The translations under genes were made by a program, and so were the position numbers. From contig GG745343.1 in NCBI GenBank assembly GCA_000151295.1, forward strand, positions 742,222 through 774,734: 32,513 bases of DNA. Direction: 5' to 3'. The number at the start of each line of letters is the position of its first letter. Positions within the stretch are counted from its first letter, which is position 1. This DNA comes from Allomyces macrogynus ATCC 38327 (Eukaryota > Blastocladiomycota > Blastocladiomycetes > Blastocladiales > Blastocladiaceae). Positions 9,968 through 22,300 of the stretch are shown piece by piece. The notes under the pieces were generated by a model. The model did not search any database. It saw only the letters and a program-made list of their open reading frames with translations, and was not told the DNA's origin.

Positions 9968-10241
9968 GCGCGCCGCGTCGCCCAAGCGCGCGTCCGTGCC
10001 TGCGTCCGCGCCGGAGCAGCCCGAGGAGGAGGCGTTCACGGTCGTGTCGCGCAAGAACCGCAAGAACCGGCCGCGTGCAGCCGCGGCGAATGCCGATGAG
10101 GACGCGGCGCCGTCGACGTCGTCGTCGCCCGCACCGCAGGCGTCGAGCAGTGGCGCGCCGGAGCGGTCGGCGATGGCCGATCTGTACAATGGTGTGGACG
10201 TGCGCACGATCCGGTTGCCGGAGCTGGCCGATTTCGAGTGA
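8065..10241 (+). CDS. Signal peptide peptidase (intramembrane aspartyl protease) with long C-terminal tail
   Basis: A GXGD-type protease that cuts signal peptides and other type II membrane segments inside the ER membrane. Exon 1 (8065-8187) gives the first membrane helix. Exon 2 (8367-10241) carries the rest, 665 residues in total. Catalytic motifs are in order: VYDIFWVFGTD with Asp220, MLGLGDIVIPG with Asp263, and QPALLYLSP (PAL at 330-332). About nine membrane helices end near residue 350. Typical family members stop at about 350-420 residues. Here about 300 more follow: an acidic run (DDDEDEEDED), Lys/Ala/Pro-rich stretches, KKKNDKKGK, a 16-Gln tract (559-574) and an end of FTVVSRKNRKN and YNGVDVRTIRLPELADFE. 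The topology known for the family would put this tail in the cytosol. The tail is continuous ORF with no stop or intron. Its function is unknown. Confidence 0.93.
9918..9965 (+). repeat. Pure (CAG)16 microsatellite coding polyglutamine
   Basis: Sixteen uninterrupted CAG codons lie in the tail of the signal peptide peptidase gene and encode Gln559-574. Perfect, uninterrupted trinucleotide tracts are prone to length change, so the copy number may vary between strains or assemblies. Confidence 0.95.
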
Positions 10242-10689
10242 AGTATGGCGCGGGTTGGTCGTTTGTAGCCAGTCATGGTCGTGTTGACTGGTTTGATCGC
10301 GGCCTGGTCGGTCGCGTTTGCGTTACCTCTGGTCTGGTTTTTGTTTCTTTTCGGTTCCGCTTGGGTGTTCTCAATGCTCGCGCTTGTTTGGCAGTCGTTG
10401 ACCGTTGGCGTTTGTGGATTTCTGGTTGGTGTTGGTCTTGCTGCTCCCCACAGGTCTTGTTTTATCCACTTTTTGGTTTGTCGCCCTTTCCCTCACAGTT
10501 CGCGATCAACAGGTCGAAATGCCGTTCTGGGTCCACTCGCGCACAGTTTCGTCTGAGGTGATCAGGGCGAGTGAGAGGCGAGTGGAACGGAACCCAGTCG
10601 ACACTCAGGCATTGAGGCAAAAAGACGACCAGGATACCGCATCAATGGGCAAAAACGCACACCACCGCCCAATGTCCACGCTCAGTGAC
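10242..10689. other. 3' flank of signal peptide peptidase gene, T/G-rich
   Basis: About 450 bp rich in T and G on the plus strand. A 93-codon hydrophobic ORF (10275-10556) is open here, but it looks like a by-product of the base composition. No other feature is recognised. Confidence 0.4.
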
Positions 10690-10693
10690 AAAA
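10690..10693 (-). terminator. Pol III terminator (T4) of tRNA-Arg
   Basis: On the minus strand a TTTT run begins 5 nt after the tRNA 3' end, the minimal RNA polymerase III termination signal. Confidence 0.75.
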
Positions 10694-10697
10694 TCAG

Positions 10698-10770
10698 CGA
10701 CCCCGGCCGGACTCGAACCGACAATCTTTGGTGCCGAAAACCAACGAGTTGACCATTTCTCCACGAGGCC
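10698..10770 (-). tRNA. tRNA-Arg (anticodon UCG)
   Basis: A complete 73-nt cloverleaf. The acceptor stem is GGCCTCG/CGGGGTC (two G-T wobbles) with discriminator G. The D arm is GAG/CTC with a GG in its loop. The anticodon stem is TTGGT/ACCAA around the loop TTTCGGC, so positions 34-36 are TCG, which reads CGA. The variable loop is AGATT and the T arm is GTCGG-TTCGAGT-CCGGC. The 3' half resembles eukaryotic tRNA-Arg(UCG). The D stem is unusual: A11-T24 replaces the usual pyrimidine-purine pair. There is no intron, and CCA is not encoded. Confidence 0.92.
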
Positions 10771-11276
10771 TTCGCCGTTAGAGAGTTGTTTTCAGATAGA
10801 ACGGACGTGATAAGACTGCGACGCGTGCGGTGGAGATGCACCACACAGCGGTGAAGGCCGACTCGGCGTTGCACGTGATCGTGTCTCGTCGAGTCGTGCA
10901 AGCGCCCAAAGATGAGATTGCGCGCTTTGATCAGGTTTGCGTCGTCGCTTCCATCATTTTGGTTTTCCGACGACGAAGAGGCCCCGGACGACGGCGCACA
11001 CGACAACACGCCGCACCTCCCCCGCTCCGGATACAAATACTGGACCGTCCCTGCCGCTCGCCCGCGCGACCCACGGCGACGCCAAGTCTCTCCCACTCTC
11101 TCGACTGCGCCAGCATCGCCGAATTTTGGCCTGTGGGACCCTCGGCCTCTGCACGCGCCGCACCGACCGCACCAACTTGTTTCCCCACGGCCCAAGTCGA
11201 CTCTTCCTCTTGGTCCGGATCCGACTCGCCCTCGCTCTCCTCGACTGCAATACCCCACGACCACAAGCTCGCCACC
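10771..11276. promoter_or_regulatory. 5' flank of ARG5,6 (and of tRNA-Arg)
   Basis: 506 bp between the 5' end of the minus-strand tRNA and the ARG5,6 start. A CT-rich leader (about 11080-11270) fits a 5' UTR. A TATA-like gatacaaatac is at about 11029-11039. No upstream ORF resembling an arginine attenuator peptide was found. Confidence 0.4.
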
Positions 11277-14190
<2,914 letters not shown>

Positions 14191-14330
14191 ATTGAGGGGG
14201 ATTTTTTTAGTGTTCGTTTGCGTGCTTGCTTTGGTAGTGGAGGGAAGGCATTTGAGGTGAGATTGGTGGTCGTCCATTGATTTTGGGTTTACAACAATCC
14301 TCATTGGTCTCTTGATTAACATTTTCACGA

Positions 14331-15580
14331 TCACACACTCTTCTTGACCGTCGCCGACACAATCACATACCGCGCAGCCAAAGCTTTCCAAAACGCCCAC
14401 CACATCCACCCGGCCACGCGCCATTTCCGCGCGCCGGGGAACGCGCACAGGTACGTTGTGAGACCGGGGAACACGGCGTCCGTCACGTCCTGCACCTCGA
14501 TCGCCTCGAACCCGGCACGGTCCAGATGGAGAACATAGTCGTCGATAGAGCCCAGATTGGCGACGGGAAGCGCGGGAATCCACGAGAAGAGCGTGCGCGT
14601 CGCGAACGTGCTTGGGACGATCAAGTCGGCGAGCGCGAGCCGGCCTGGTCGTGCGGGTGAAGAGGAGGCGGATGTGAGCGCCGCGTGCGCTGCGGCGAAG
14701 AAGCGCGCGCGGGTCTGATAGTGGTCTGTATCCGTTGCGTGGGTGGGTCAGACTGGGAACGCGCTCGCGATACTGGTGATATTGACTCAACGTACATGCC
14801 GAGTCGATGGAGAGCACCACGTCAGGGGTCCAATCTGGACTGGGTGCGAGTGCGGGCCACGCCACATCGATCGTTACGGCATCACCCTCGGCCAAGACGA
14901 CGCGGTTTGAGAGACAGAGTGCAGCGACGCGGTCACGGGCAACGGCGGCTTGCACGGGCGACTTGGTCTACGGCCGTTAGCGTTCCTCTTCAGTTTGGAG
15001 CGTGCTTCCCCGGCGCGTGATGGGGGAGAAGAACGTACGAGCCCAATCACGCCGCACCCAAACTTGGTGGCAAGCAGCAAACACTGGTCGCCGAGCCCGT
15101 ATCCGCAATCTATTCCACGAAATGGACGTGTGTCAGTTTGGGTGAGACCATCAATCCAAACCAAAGGCACGGACCCAAGACGCGGGTTCCGCGCTGCACA
15201 CCAGCGGCATGCGCGACGGCACAGACCATGCGCTCGCACGCGCGCACAAGCGGTTGACACTCTCCACCAGATACTGTGCCCTCATTCGACGAAACTGCCC
15301 TGGTCTCGTCGATGTCGGGTCGCGGAACCCAGAGCCCCACGTTCATGAACCCGGTCGCGCCCGCTGATAGTTCCACGTGGTCGAGGCCATAGAGGCCATC
15401 CTTGGCATGGTTGCTTGCTTGTTTATCCGTTGATTGTTGCCAAATAGGTCCGGCATCGGTCGGTTCTGATGTTACGCATGGGCCAGTTTGAGACGCGTAC
15501 CGCGCTTGGTCGCTGACAAGCAGACGTGCGAGCGGATGGTCAAGCGTATCGCCCTGAGCCATGAGCGCCGGGTCGGCCAT
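14331..15580 (-). CDS. Class I SAM-dependent methyltransferase (UbiE/tocopherol-MT-like)
   Basis: Four exons (15580-15175, 15109-15039, 14967-14796, 14725-14331) join to 347 residues. The N-terminal part includes GFMNVGLWVP, seen in small-molecule methyltransferases. The Rossmann SAM site is RVLDCGYGLGDQ (motif I), where Cys-Gly-Tyr-Gly replaces the usual VGCGxG spelling. Next come VIGLTKSPVQ (resembling GITISPxQ), AEGDAV (motif II region), DVVLSIDSAYHYQTRARFF (motif III and beyond) and GRLALADLIVPS. The C-terminus (WMWWAFWKALAARYVIV) is aromatic and may contact a membrane. The pattern fits UbiE/COQ5, gamma-tocopherol and sterol or sarcosine methyltransferase relatives. The substrate cannot be read from sequence. 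Introns are 65, 71 and 70 nt with donors GTCCGT, GTACGT and GTACGT. The gene is convergent with ARG5,6, which ends 141 bp away. Confidence 0.83.
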
Positions 15581-16256
15581 TGTGATCGCGTCTGGATGAT
15601 GGTTGAACTCGGTGATGGCGAGTGCGGCGTGCTTACAGCCTTTGGCCTGTCATTTCTTTCCCGGGCTTGGGCCTCTCGCGCCTCGTCAACGTCAATCAAC
15701 GTCGAAATCATTCATGCTTGAAATTATCATCAACTTGGCAACTTGCTGCATTCAAATGCGACCATCCAGTCGACACAGTTGAAGTGAGCTTGACAGAACG
15801 TCAAGTTAGATTGGACAGAGACGAAGGCGCGACGGAATGCGAGCGGCATCAAACAACAGCAACATGATTGTCAGGCAACTGTGGGGAAGTGGGAGACACG
15901 CGATGTGAACATGATCGCGTGTTGCTCGGTTCGCCATTGTCTTGATCATGAAAGCAAAGCGCGAGCAGGCAGCAACACGCCAGCACCAGTTTGGTGCCGC
16001 TGCGGGCGACCTTCGCTGACCCCCCGTTCTCGCTTGCTCCTGCATGCGAACGGTTGTGAACCCCTTTACGGAGCTTCACGCGCCAGATTCGAGCTGCTCC
16101 GAGCACTAGCTTCCAACATCAGCACCCCTGCAACACTGCCGTTTCGGCCCCGTGCAACTCCATCCGCGCTCGTTTTCCCAATCTGCGCCCAGCCATGCCA
16201 GCGCTCGGCACCCATCTGCCCCCTAATCCATTCCCCGGCTGTCGTCGAGCGCCCGA
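15581..16256. other. Intergenic region upstream of GPCR relic
   Basis: 676 bp between the methyltransferase start and the first recognisable kelch codons. It probably holds the methyltransferase promoter and any lost 5' exons of the decayed receptor gene. Open frames here show no known protein. Confidence 0.4.
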
Positions 16257-17711
16257 GCCGCGCGATCGACTATGCTGCGCGCACGTGGACGCAAGTGTCG
16301 CCTAATGACGTCGCGCCACCTGTCGCCAAGCGCGCGGGTGCCGTGACCTTGGACAACAAGCGCGTGCTCCACACAGGCGGCGTCGATGCCGGCGGTAGTC
16401 TCAACTCGACGTGGGTCTGGAAAATGCACGCGAACCAGTGGGTCGTGGCCAAATAGGACGCCGGGTACGGGCCGCTGCTAGCGGGCTTGCACTCGCACTC
16501 CATGGTCCAATCGCAGACGGTGCCCGGGTTCTCGATTTGCACGCCCGCGACCCTGCCCGTGGTGCTCGCAATCAGCGGCGTCGCGTCGAACCCGGGTGGC
16601 GGCGTGCTCGTGTCGTTTGCGAGCGCCGAACCGCCGCTGCCGGCACCGGGCGTGATTGACCAAGGCGCCAAGATTGCCGTGACGGTCATCAATGCGGTCG
16701 GGCTGGTGGGGGTGCTTGGGGTCATGGGCGTGCTGCTCACGCATTATTGCCACGTCGTGGGTGCCCGATTCGCGCCAAGGCGTCATGGTCGTCGCGTACA
16801 TGATCTCGAGCGGGTTCGACTTGATCTTCTCGGTGCTCGTCGTCAAGACGAACATGATATATTCGTGCGCATCGCGATTCCCTTCTCTGTCCCACAGGTG
16901 GACTCGCGGCTGACAAAACCGACTCATGCATTTAGCAATTTCACGGCGCGCAAATCGTTCAAGCCGAACAAGTGGTAAAACTACGGCTTCATCGTTTTGA
17001 TGCAAGTCGTGCAGTTTGTGATCGTGGGGCTGTGGTTCATCTTCGGCTCGAACCCGACCCGCACGCTCTCGCTCGGCGGCGTCTTGTGGGTCGTGCGCAC
17101 CGTCAACATCAACTAGGTCATGCTCGCAACGATCCCGATTGCCGGGCTCACGATTGCCCTAGTCTTGTCGTTCAAAACGTGCAACGTGACGAGCCGGTTC
17201 AACGAGGGCGCACACATTGCCACCGCCATGTACCTGTCCGCCTTAACGCTCGTCGTCGTTGTGCCCGTTGCCCTCGTCCTCGACTCGCTGTCCGTCGTCT
17301 ACATTATCACGTCGCTGCTCATCATGCTCACCAACTTTGGCGTGATCGGCATTTACTACTGCCCCAAGTTGGTCGCCATCTTTGCGCCGCCGCCTGAGAC
17401 GGTCCTGACCGGCAGCGTCACGGCGTCATCGACTGGTGCGGACACGACCGATTCGGCCGACTCAGAGAAGTGGGTCTGCTAGCGTGCAGCGGTGCAAGTT
17501 CTGCAAGCAGCAGTTTGGTGTCGTGACCGCGTCGAATTCGGGCGGGAACACGTTGCAGCGCGTTCCGGGGATGCCGCGCAGCCCGTCGTCGATGAAGCAG
17601 CCGCTTGTGAAGAATGCGGCGTCGTCGGTGCTCGCGTCGGCGCCGTCAAGTCCGACCAAGGAGAGTGTGGGCAGTGACAGACCGTTCAAGGATATCAAGG
17701 GGGGTCGCTGA
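16257..17711 (+). pseudogene. Decayed kelch / class C GPCR-like receptor gene
   Basis: Kelch-like repeats come first (RTWTQVSPNDVAPP, RVLHTGGVDAGGSLNSTWVW, GYGPLLAGLHSHSMV). A TM1-like helix (VTVINAVGLVGVLGVMGVLL), TM3 (MISSGFDLIFSVLVVKTNMIY) and TM4-TM7 follow. The end contains FNEGAHIATAMYLSALTLVV and FGVIGIYYCPKLVAIF, the class C (7tm_3) signature. One frame continues through three stops: TAG at 16454, TAA at 16976 and TAG at 17114. The TM2 region (about 30 residues) is missing with a frame change near 16750-16790. A normal intron is still visible at 16865-16935 (donor GTGCGC, gctgac branch, tttag). Near 17480 the frame breaks again at a 16-nt extra block; the cytoplasmic tail then runs to TGA at 17709. 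The 5' end is not recognisable. It was probably a chemosensory receptor that is now non-functional. Confidence 0.75.
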
Positions 17712-18056
17712 GCAGGACTAGCAGGGGTATGTGTCGTCGACTAGGAAATAGGTGGAGAAGACTGTGTGGGGAGGGCACGTGGGCGTTGCCGGACAGGCTG
17801 TTGTATGCGACTGACAGAGCGTTGTCGAGATGCATAGTGTCGAACCGTGCGTCAATCAGGACGGGCAGACAGGCTGAGATGGTGCGCTCTTCATGTCTCC
17901 AATTGCGTTGTATCGCCCCTGCGAATACACGCTTCCCGGAGAGCCCCGAGAGCAATAATCAGCAGCAAAAATGACTGTCAAGGCGCCAGGCCTCATTCAA
18001 GGGGAATCAGCACTGAGGTCAATCAGGTTTGCACCTGGCACCTCCTGATCCGCAGA
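17712..18056. other. Intergenic region with no recognised feature
   Basis: About 345 bp after the receptor relic. No ORF with known similarity, RNA or repeat is seen. Confidence 0.4.
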
Positions 18057-18515
18057 TCAGCTGGGCTGCTCCCGACCGACGAAAATGAGGGGTGCAAAGA
18101 GTGGGTGCGTACAACAGCTTTCTGCGTGCGAGATGAGATGAGATGCCTGTTGTGACTGAGGCCCTTGGCGTTGAGGATTCATTCCAGGTGGATAAGGTAT
18201 TTTGATCACGTCCCGCGCCCGCACCGCGAAGTCGAGCGCGTTATCGTCTAGCAGCTCGATTTTGCTATTCTTGTTGGACACCGGCTTCTTGGACGTGCCA
18301 AAGATGATCTTGCACAGAAGGAAGACGACGTGTGATAAGAGCCGTGTTGGGGTGAACAGTATTCCCTAGCCGAGCCGCAGAATCGAGACCCCGATTGCAA
18401 TTTGCTTTTCGCGCTTTCTGAGAATTATCACTGTGCGGTAGTTTTGGCGCTGGTGCTGCTGCAAATTGACGCCCGCCCCAATGGTCCCTCTCACATCGGC
18501 CCCACATATATAACC
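18057..18515 (-). pseudogene. Unrecognised decayed reading frame with membrane segment
   Basis: On the minus strand one frame is open from about 18515 to 18057 apart from a single TAG (18368-18366). It reads YRTVIILRKREKQIAIGVSI, then LRLG-stop-GILFTPTRLLSHVVFLL, CKIIFGTSKKPVSNKNSK, IELLDDNALDFAVRARDV and IKIPYPPG. The middle is hydrophobic, flanked by basic residues, and the part after it looks like a soluble tail. No ATG or clear splice sites bound it. I do not recognise the family. It may be an exon of a decayed membrane protein, in the same gene-poor stretch as the receptor relic, and the stop again could derive from CAG. Chance openness in GC-rich DNA is possible. Confidence 0.3.
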
Positions 18516-18785
18516 ACATTAATTTCAGTGAGCTCGACGCTTCTGGTGCCGTCCCCAATTACCGAAAATGAATCTCAAACCCAACTAGCGGTTCAAGAAA
18601 GCTCCGGGCGCTTTACTCATTGTGCGCATCTTGTCCACCGGAAATCGCATCTGAGAGAAGTCGCGGCTGGATTTGCACTCGTCGTGATCACCGACAGCGT
18701 GGGATGCTGGCCAATTTGGTCAGACCGTGATTCTGAGCAACCCCATCATTGACTAATCAATTCATTGGCCATTACGGCGACAGCA

Positions 18786-19157
18786 TTATGACCTCCTTGG
18801 TGCTGCTTGCGCCTGTGCCTGCGCCTGCGTCTGGAGCTCGGCAACGACGTTGCGCTCGCTAGCGAGCTGCGACTCGAGTGTCGATACTTGGGTCTCGGCC
18901 AGCCACCTGTCCTCGGCGAGAAGCAGTTTTTCGTGCATCAGGTGCAGCGTAATCGTGGTCGTGAAGGCAATGGCGAGAACACGGCCGACGGGGAGCGCGA
19001 GCGACTTGATGAGCGACGGCGCGGAGCTGGGCGCGAGTCGGCGGTGGTAGACTGGGTCAGCGGTGACGTGAGTGGTGGCATGGCTGCTTGCGGTAAGTTG
19101 CGGCTGCCTGGCGAATGCAGTTGCGATTGATAAAATGATTTCGGTGTAGCATGTCAA
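18786..19157 (-). CDS. Small membrane-anchored coiled-coil protein, hypothetical
   Basis: A single open frame of 123 codons ending in TAA. The N-terminal third is Thr/Ser/Ala-rich with few acids and could be a mitochondrial presequence. A hydrophobic helix follows (about residues 55-77: LALPVGRVLAIAFTTTITLHL). Then comes a charged amphipathic coiled coil (LLAEDRWLAETQVSTLESQL, ASERNVVAELQTQ) and a Gln-Ala repeat. The layout of one membrane anchor plus a short coiled coil recalls small mitochondrial or ER membrane proteins, but no family is identified. It is divergent from CYM1 with 157 bp between the start codons. The start could lie downstream if a short 5' intron exists. Confidence 0.5.
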   Translation of the reverse strand: MTCYTEIILSIATAFARQPQLTASSHATTHVTADPVYHRRLAPSSAPSLIKSLALPVGRVLAIAFTTTITLHLMHEKLLLAEDRWLAETQVSTLESQLASERNVVAELQTQAQAQAQAAPRRS

Positions 19158-19314
19158 GAGCTGAGCAAAACAGGTGACCGTGTTGATCAGCTTCCTTTCA
19201 TTGCGACCCGCTGTTACTTGATCCCTTCACGACCACTTTGTGACCATTCCACCCTCTTCGATCCTCGATCAAGTCGCTGCAATTGGAGTGGAGACGCCGG
19301 TCAAGCTCTTCAAC

Positions 19315-22300
19315 ATGTGGTCATTGCTCCAACGATCAGCACCGGCCTGCCGTGCCGCCGCCAGAGCACTTCGCTCGAACCAGCTTGCATCTCGAGGACT
19401 GGCCACGGCCGCCAACACGCTCGCAGTCGGCACCAAGCACCATGGATTTGTGGTGGACAAGGTTCGCATCTGCCCACTCGTTGCGAGCGTCATTATCAAG
19501 GTGCCAATGGCTGACCAATGTTGAAAGGCGACGACCATCGACGAGCTCAAGATCAACCTGGCCGAGCTCACACACCAAAAGACGGGTGCCAAGGTCCTGC
19601 ATTTTGACCGCGACGACCCGAACAATGTCTTTGCGTACGCTGTGCTTACCGTGGAGTGATGCGATTGTGACGGAGCCAGAAACTAATCCTCTTGCGCGCT
19701 TTCCCAATAGTGTCGGTTTCCGCACGCCCGTCACGGACAGCACGGGTCTACCGCACATTCTCGAGCACACGACGCTGTGCGGGTCGGCCAAGTACCCCGT
19801 GCGCGACCCGTTCTTCAAGATGCTGCAGCGGTCGCTGTCGACCTACATGAACGCGTGGACCGCGCACGACTACACGCTCTACCCCTTCTCGACGCAAAAT
19901 CTCGCCGACCACCGCAACCTGATGAACATCTACCTCGACGCCGTCTTCCACCCAAAGCTGACCGCGCGCGATTTCTCGCAAGAAGGGTGGCGGCTCGAGC
20001 ACCAGGACCCAAAGGACCCAAACTCGCCGCTGGTCTTCAAGGGCGTCGTCTACAACGAGATGAAGGGCGCCATGGCCGACATTCAATCGCACTTCTACTT
20101 TACGCTGAGCCAGTCGCTGTTCCCGAACTCGATCTACGCGCCCAACTCGGGCGGTGATCCGGCCGTGATCCCGAGCCTCAAGTACGAGGACCTTGTCGCG
20201 TTCCATCGCCGTTATTACCGACCGGAAAATGCACGCTTTTTTGTCTACGGGTCAGCACCGATTGACCCGACCTTGGAGCACATTGACCGCGTCATTTCGT
20301 CGATCGAGCGGCCGCCGCTGACGGATGCCGACAAGGCGCCCGTCAATGATTTGCCGTCCCTGGCCGAGCCTAAGACGGTCAAGGCAACGTGCGCTCTAGA
20401 CCCGAGTACGTTCCTGGCCGTGCCTGTGTCTCTGTATGCTCCTCTGGTTGCATTCGGACCTGACCGATCACTTTTGTTGCATTCCAGTGGGCGACCCGGC
20501 CAAGCAGACGCGCATGTGCATTGCGTGGGGCTGCAACGACGTGCACGACGTCTACACGACGGCCGCCATGAAGGTGCTGAGTTCGCTGCTCCTCGACGGC
20601 AGCTCGAGTCCGATGCAGCAGGCGCTCATCGACTCGGGCCTGGCGCCCGACTACTCGCCCGTGATCGGCTATGACAGCTCGCTGCGCAAGGCCTCGTTTG
20701 GCATTGGCGTGCAGGGCATCTCGGCCGAGCAAATCCCCGTCGTCGAAAAGACGATTTGGGACGTGCTGAACAAGGTGGCCGAGACCGGGTTCCCGAAGGA
20801 ACGCATAGACGCGATCGTGCACCAGACGGAACTGTCGCTGCGGCATGTGACGGCTCAGTTTGGGCTCGGTCTGCTGCAGGGCGTGAGTTCCGGCGTATTC
20901 CAGGGAACCGACGCGGTCGAGAGCTTGCGCGTGACGGCGCACATGCGCCGCATCCACGACGAGGCCGTGAACGGCGACCTGTTCCAGCGGCTCGTGCGCA
21001 CCTACTTGCTCGAGAACCAGCATCGCGTCACGCTGATCATGGAGCCCGACGCGAACCTGACAGCCAACCAAGCGACGGACGAGGCGGCGCGACTTGCGGA
21101 GCGCGTCGAGGTCCTGACCGACGCGGACCGCAAGGCCATTTACGAGCGTGGGCTCGACCTCGCAGCGGCACAGAACTCCAAGGAGGATCTGTCGGTGTTG
21201 CCGTGTCTCTCGCTCGACGAAGTGCCGCTCGAGACGCCGTACCACGCGATTGAGCGGCACGAACGCGCGCTGCCGCAGGCAAGCACCACGGCTGGCGCTC
21301 CGGCGTCGGCGGCGCAGCCCGTTGCGTACCCGTTGGTGACGCGCACGTCGGAGACGAACGGCGTGACGTACCTGCGCTTGCAAACCGTCCTTGACCTGCC
21401 CAAAGAGCTGCTGCCACTTCTTCCGCTGTTTTCTTCGGTGCGTTGGTTGGAAGCGTGCCAGTGTGACGTAAATGGCTCGCGTTGACTCTATTCTTCACGG
21501 ATAGGCCTTGACGTGGCAAGGTACCAAGGACAAAACGATGGAGCAGCTCGACCAGGAAATCAAGCTCTTGACTGGCGGCGTGTCTGCGTCGCCACAAGCG
21601 CTTGCTTCTCTTGACGGTATGTCTTTTTTTATGGTTTGACATGCCCATTATGCAGCTGCTAATTGCCGTTCGATACGCAGAGCTGTACTCGTACCGCCTC
21701 GGCCTTGGGATGGGCGGCAGCGTTCTGACGCGTCAGGCCGAGCATCTCGCCCGGCTCATGCCTGAGCTGCTGTTTGGCACAGCATTTGACCGCGTCGACC
21801 GGCTGCAGACGCTCGTTGCCGGCAATGTCACGTCCATGGCCAATTCGATTGTCAGCGCCGGCCACCGGTTTGCGCGCAGTCTGGCCGTGGCGCAAGTGAC
21901 GCCCATGGGTGCCGTGTCCGAGTCGTGGGGCGGCATCTCGCAGCTGCGCTTCCTGCACGCGCTGCAGAGCCAGAACAAAGTGGAGACGGTGGTGCCGCAG
22001 CTGGAGGTTCGCTTGCGTGGATTTATTTTACCTGTTCAGGTGTCCGCTCTTTCCGTTCTTGACTGACCCATCGCTGACATAGGCGATTCGCGACCGCATT
22101 GCCCTTGGCTCGACTCGGTTCATGGCCACGGCCGAACCCGCCGCGCAAACGGAGACCATGGCTCATGTTGACAGCATCGCACGCGAATTCGCCCAGCACT
22201 CGTCGAGCAACGTGACGGCCCTCGCCGAGATCAAGGGCACGCAGCTCCTGCCGGCAACCGGGTCCAAGATCTTTGTCGCGACGCCGTTCCCCGTGCACTT

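Noticed and set aside
10275..10556. 93-codon very hydrophobic ORF after the signal peptide peptidase gene
   Set aside because: The DNA is T/G-rich 3' flank, which yields Val/Leu/Phe/Trp codons by composition, and the second half is unlike a membrane protein. There is no family resemblance.
16454..17116. Alternative genetic code (TAG/TAA read as Gln)
   Set aside because: Intact genes in the window end at TAA (GPI protein, aminopeptidase, UBA exon) and TAG (ARG5,6, transporter) exactly where their families end.
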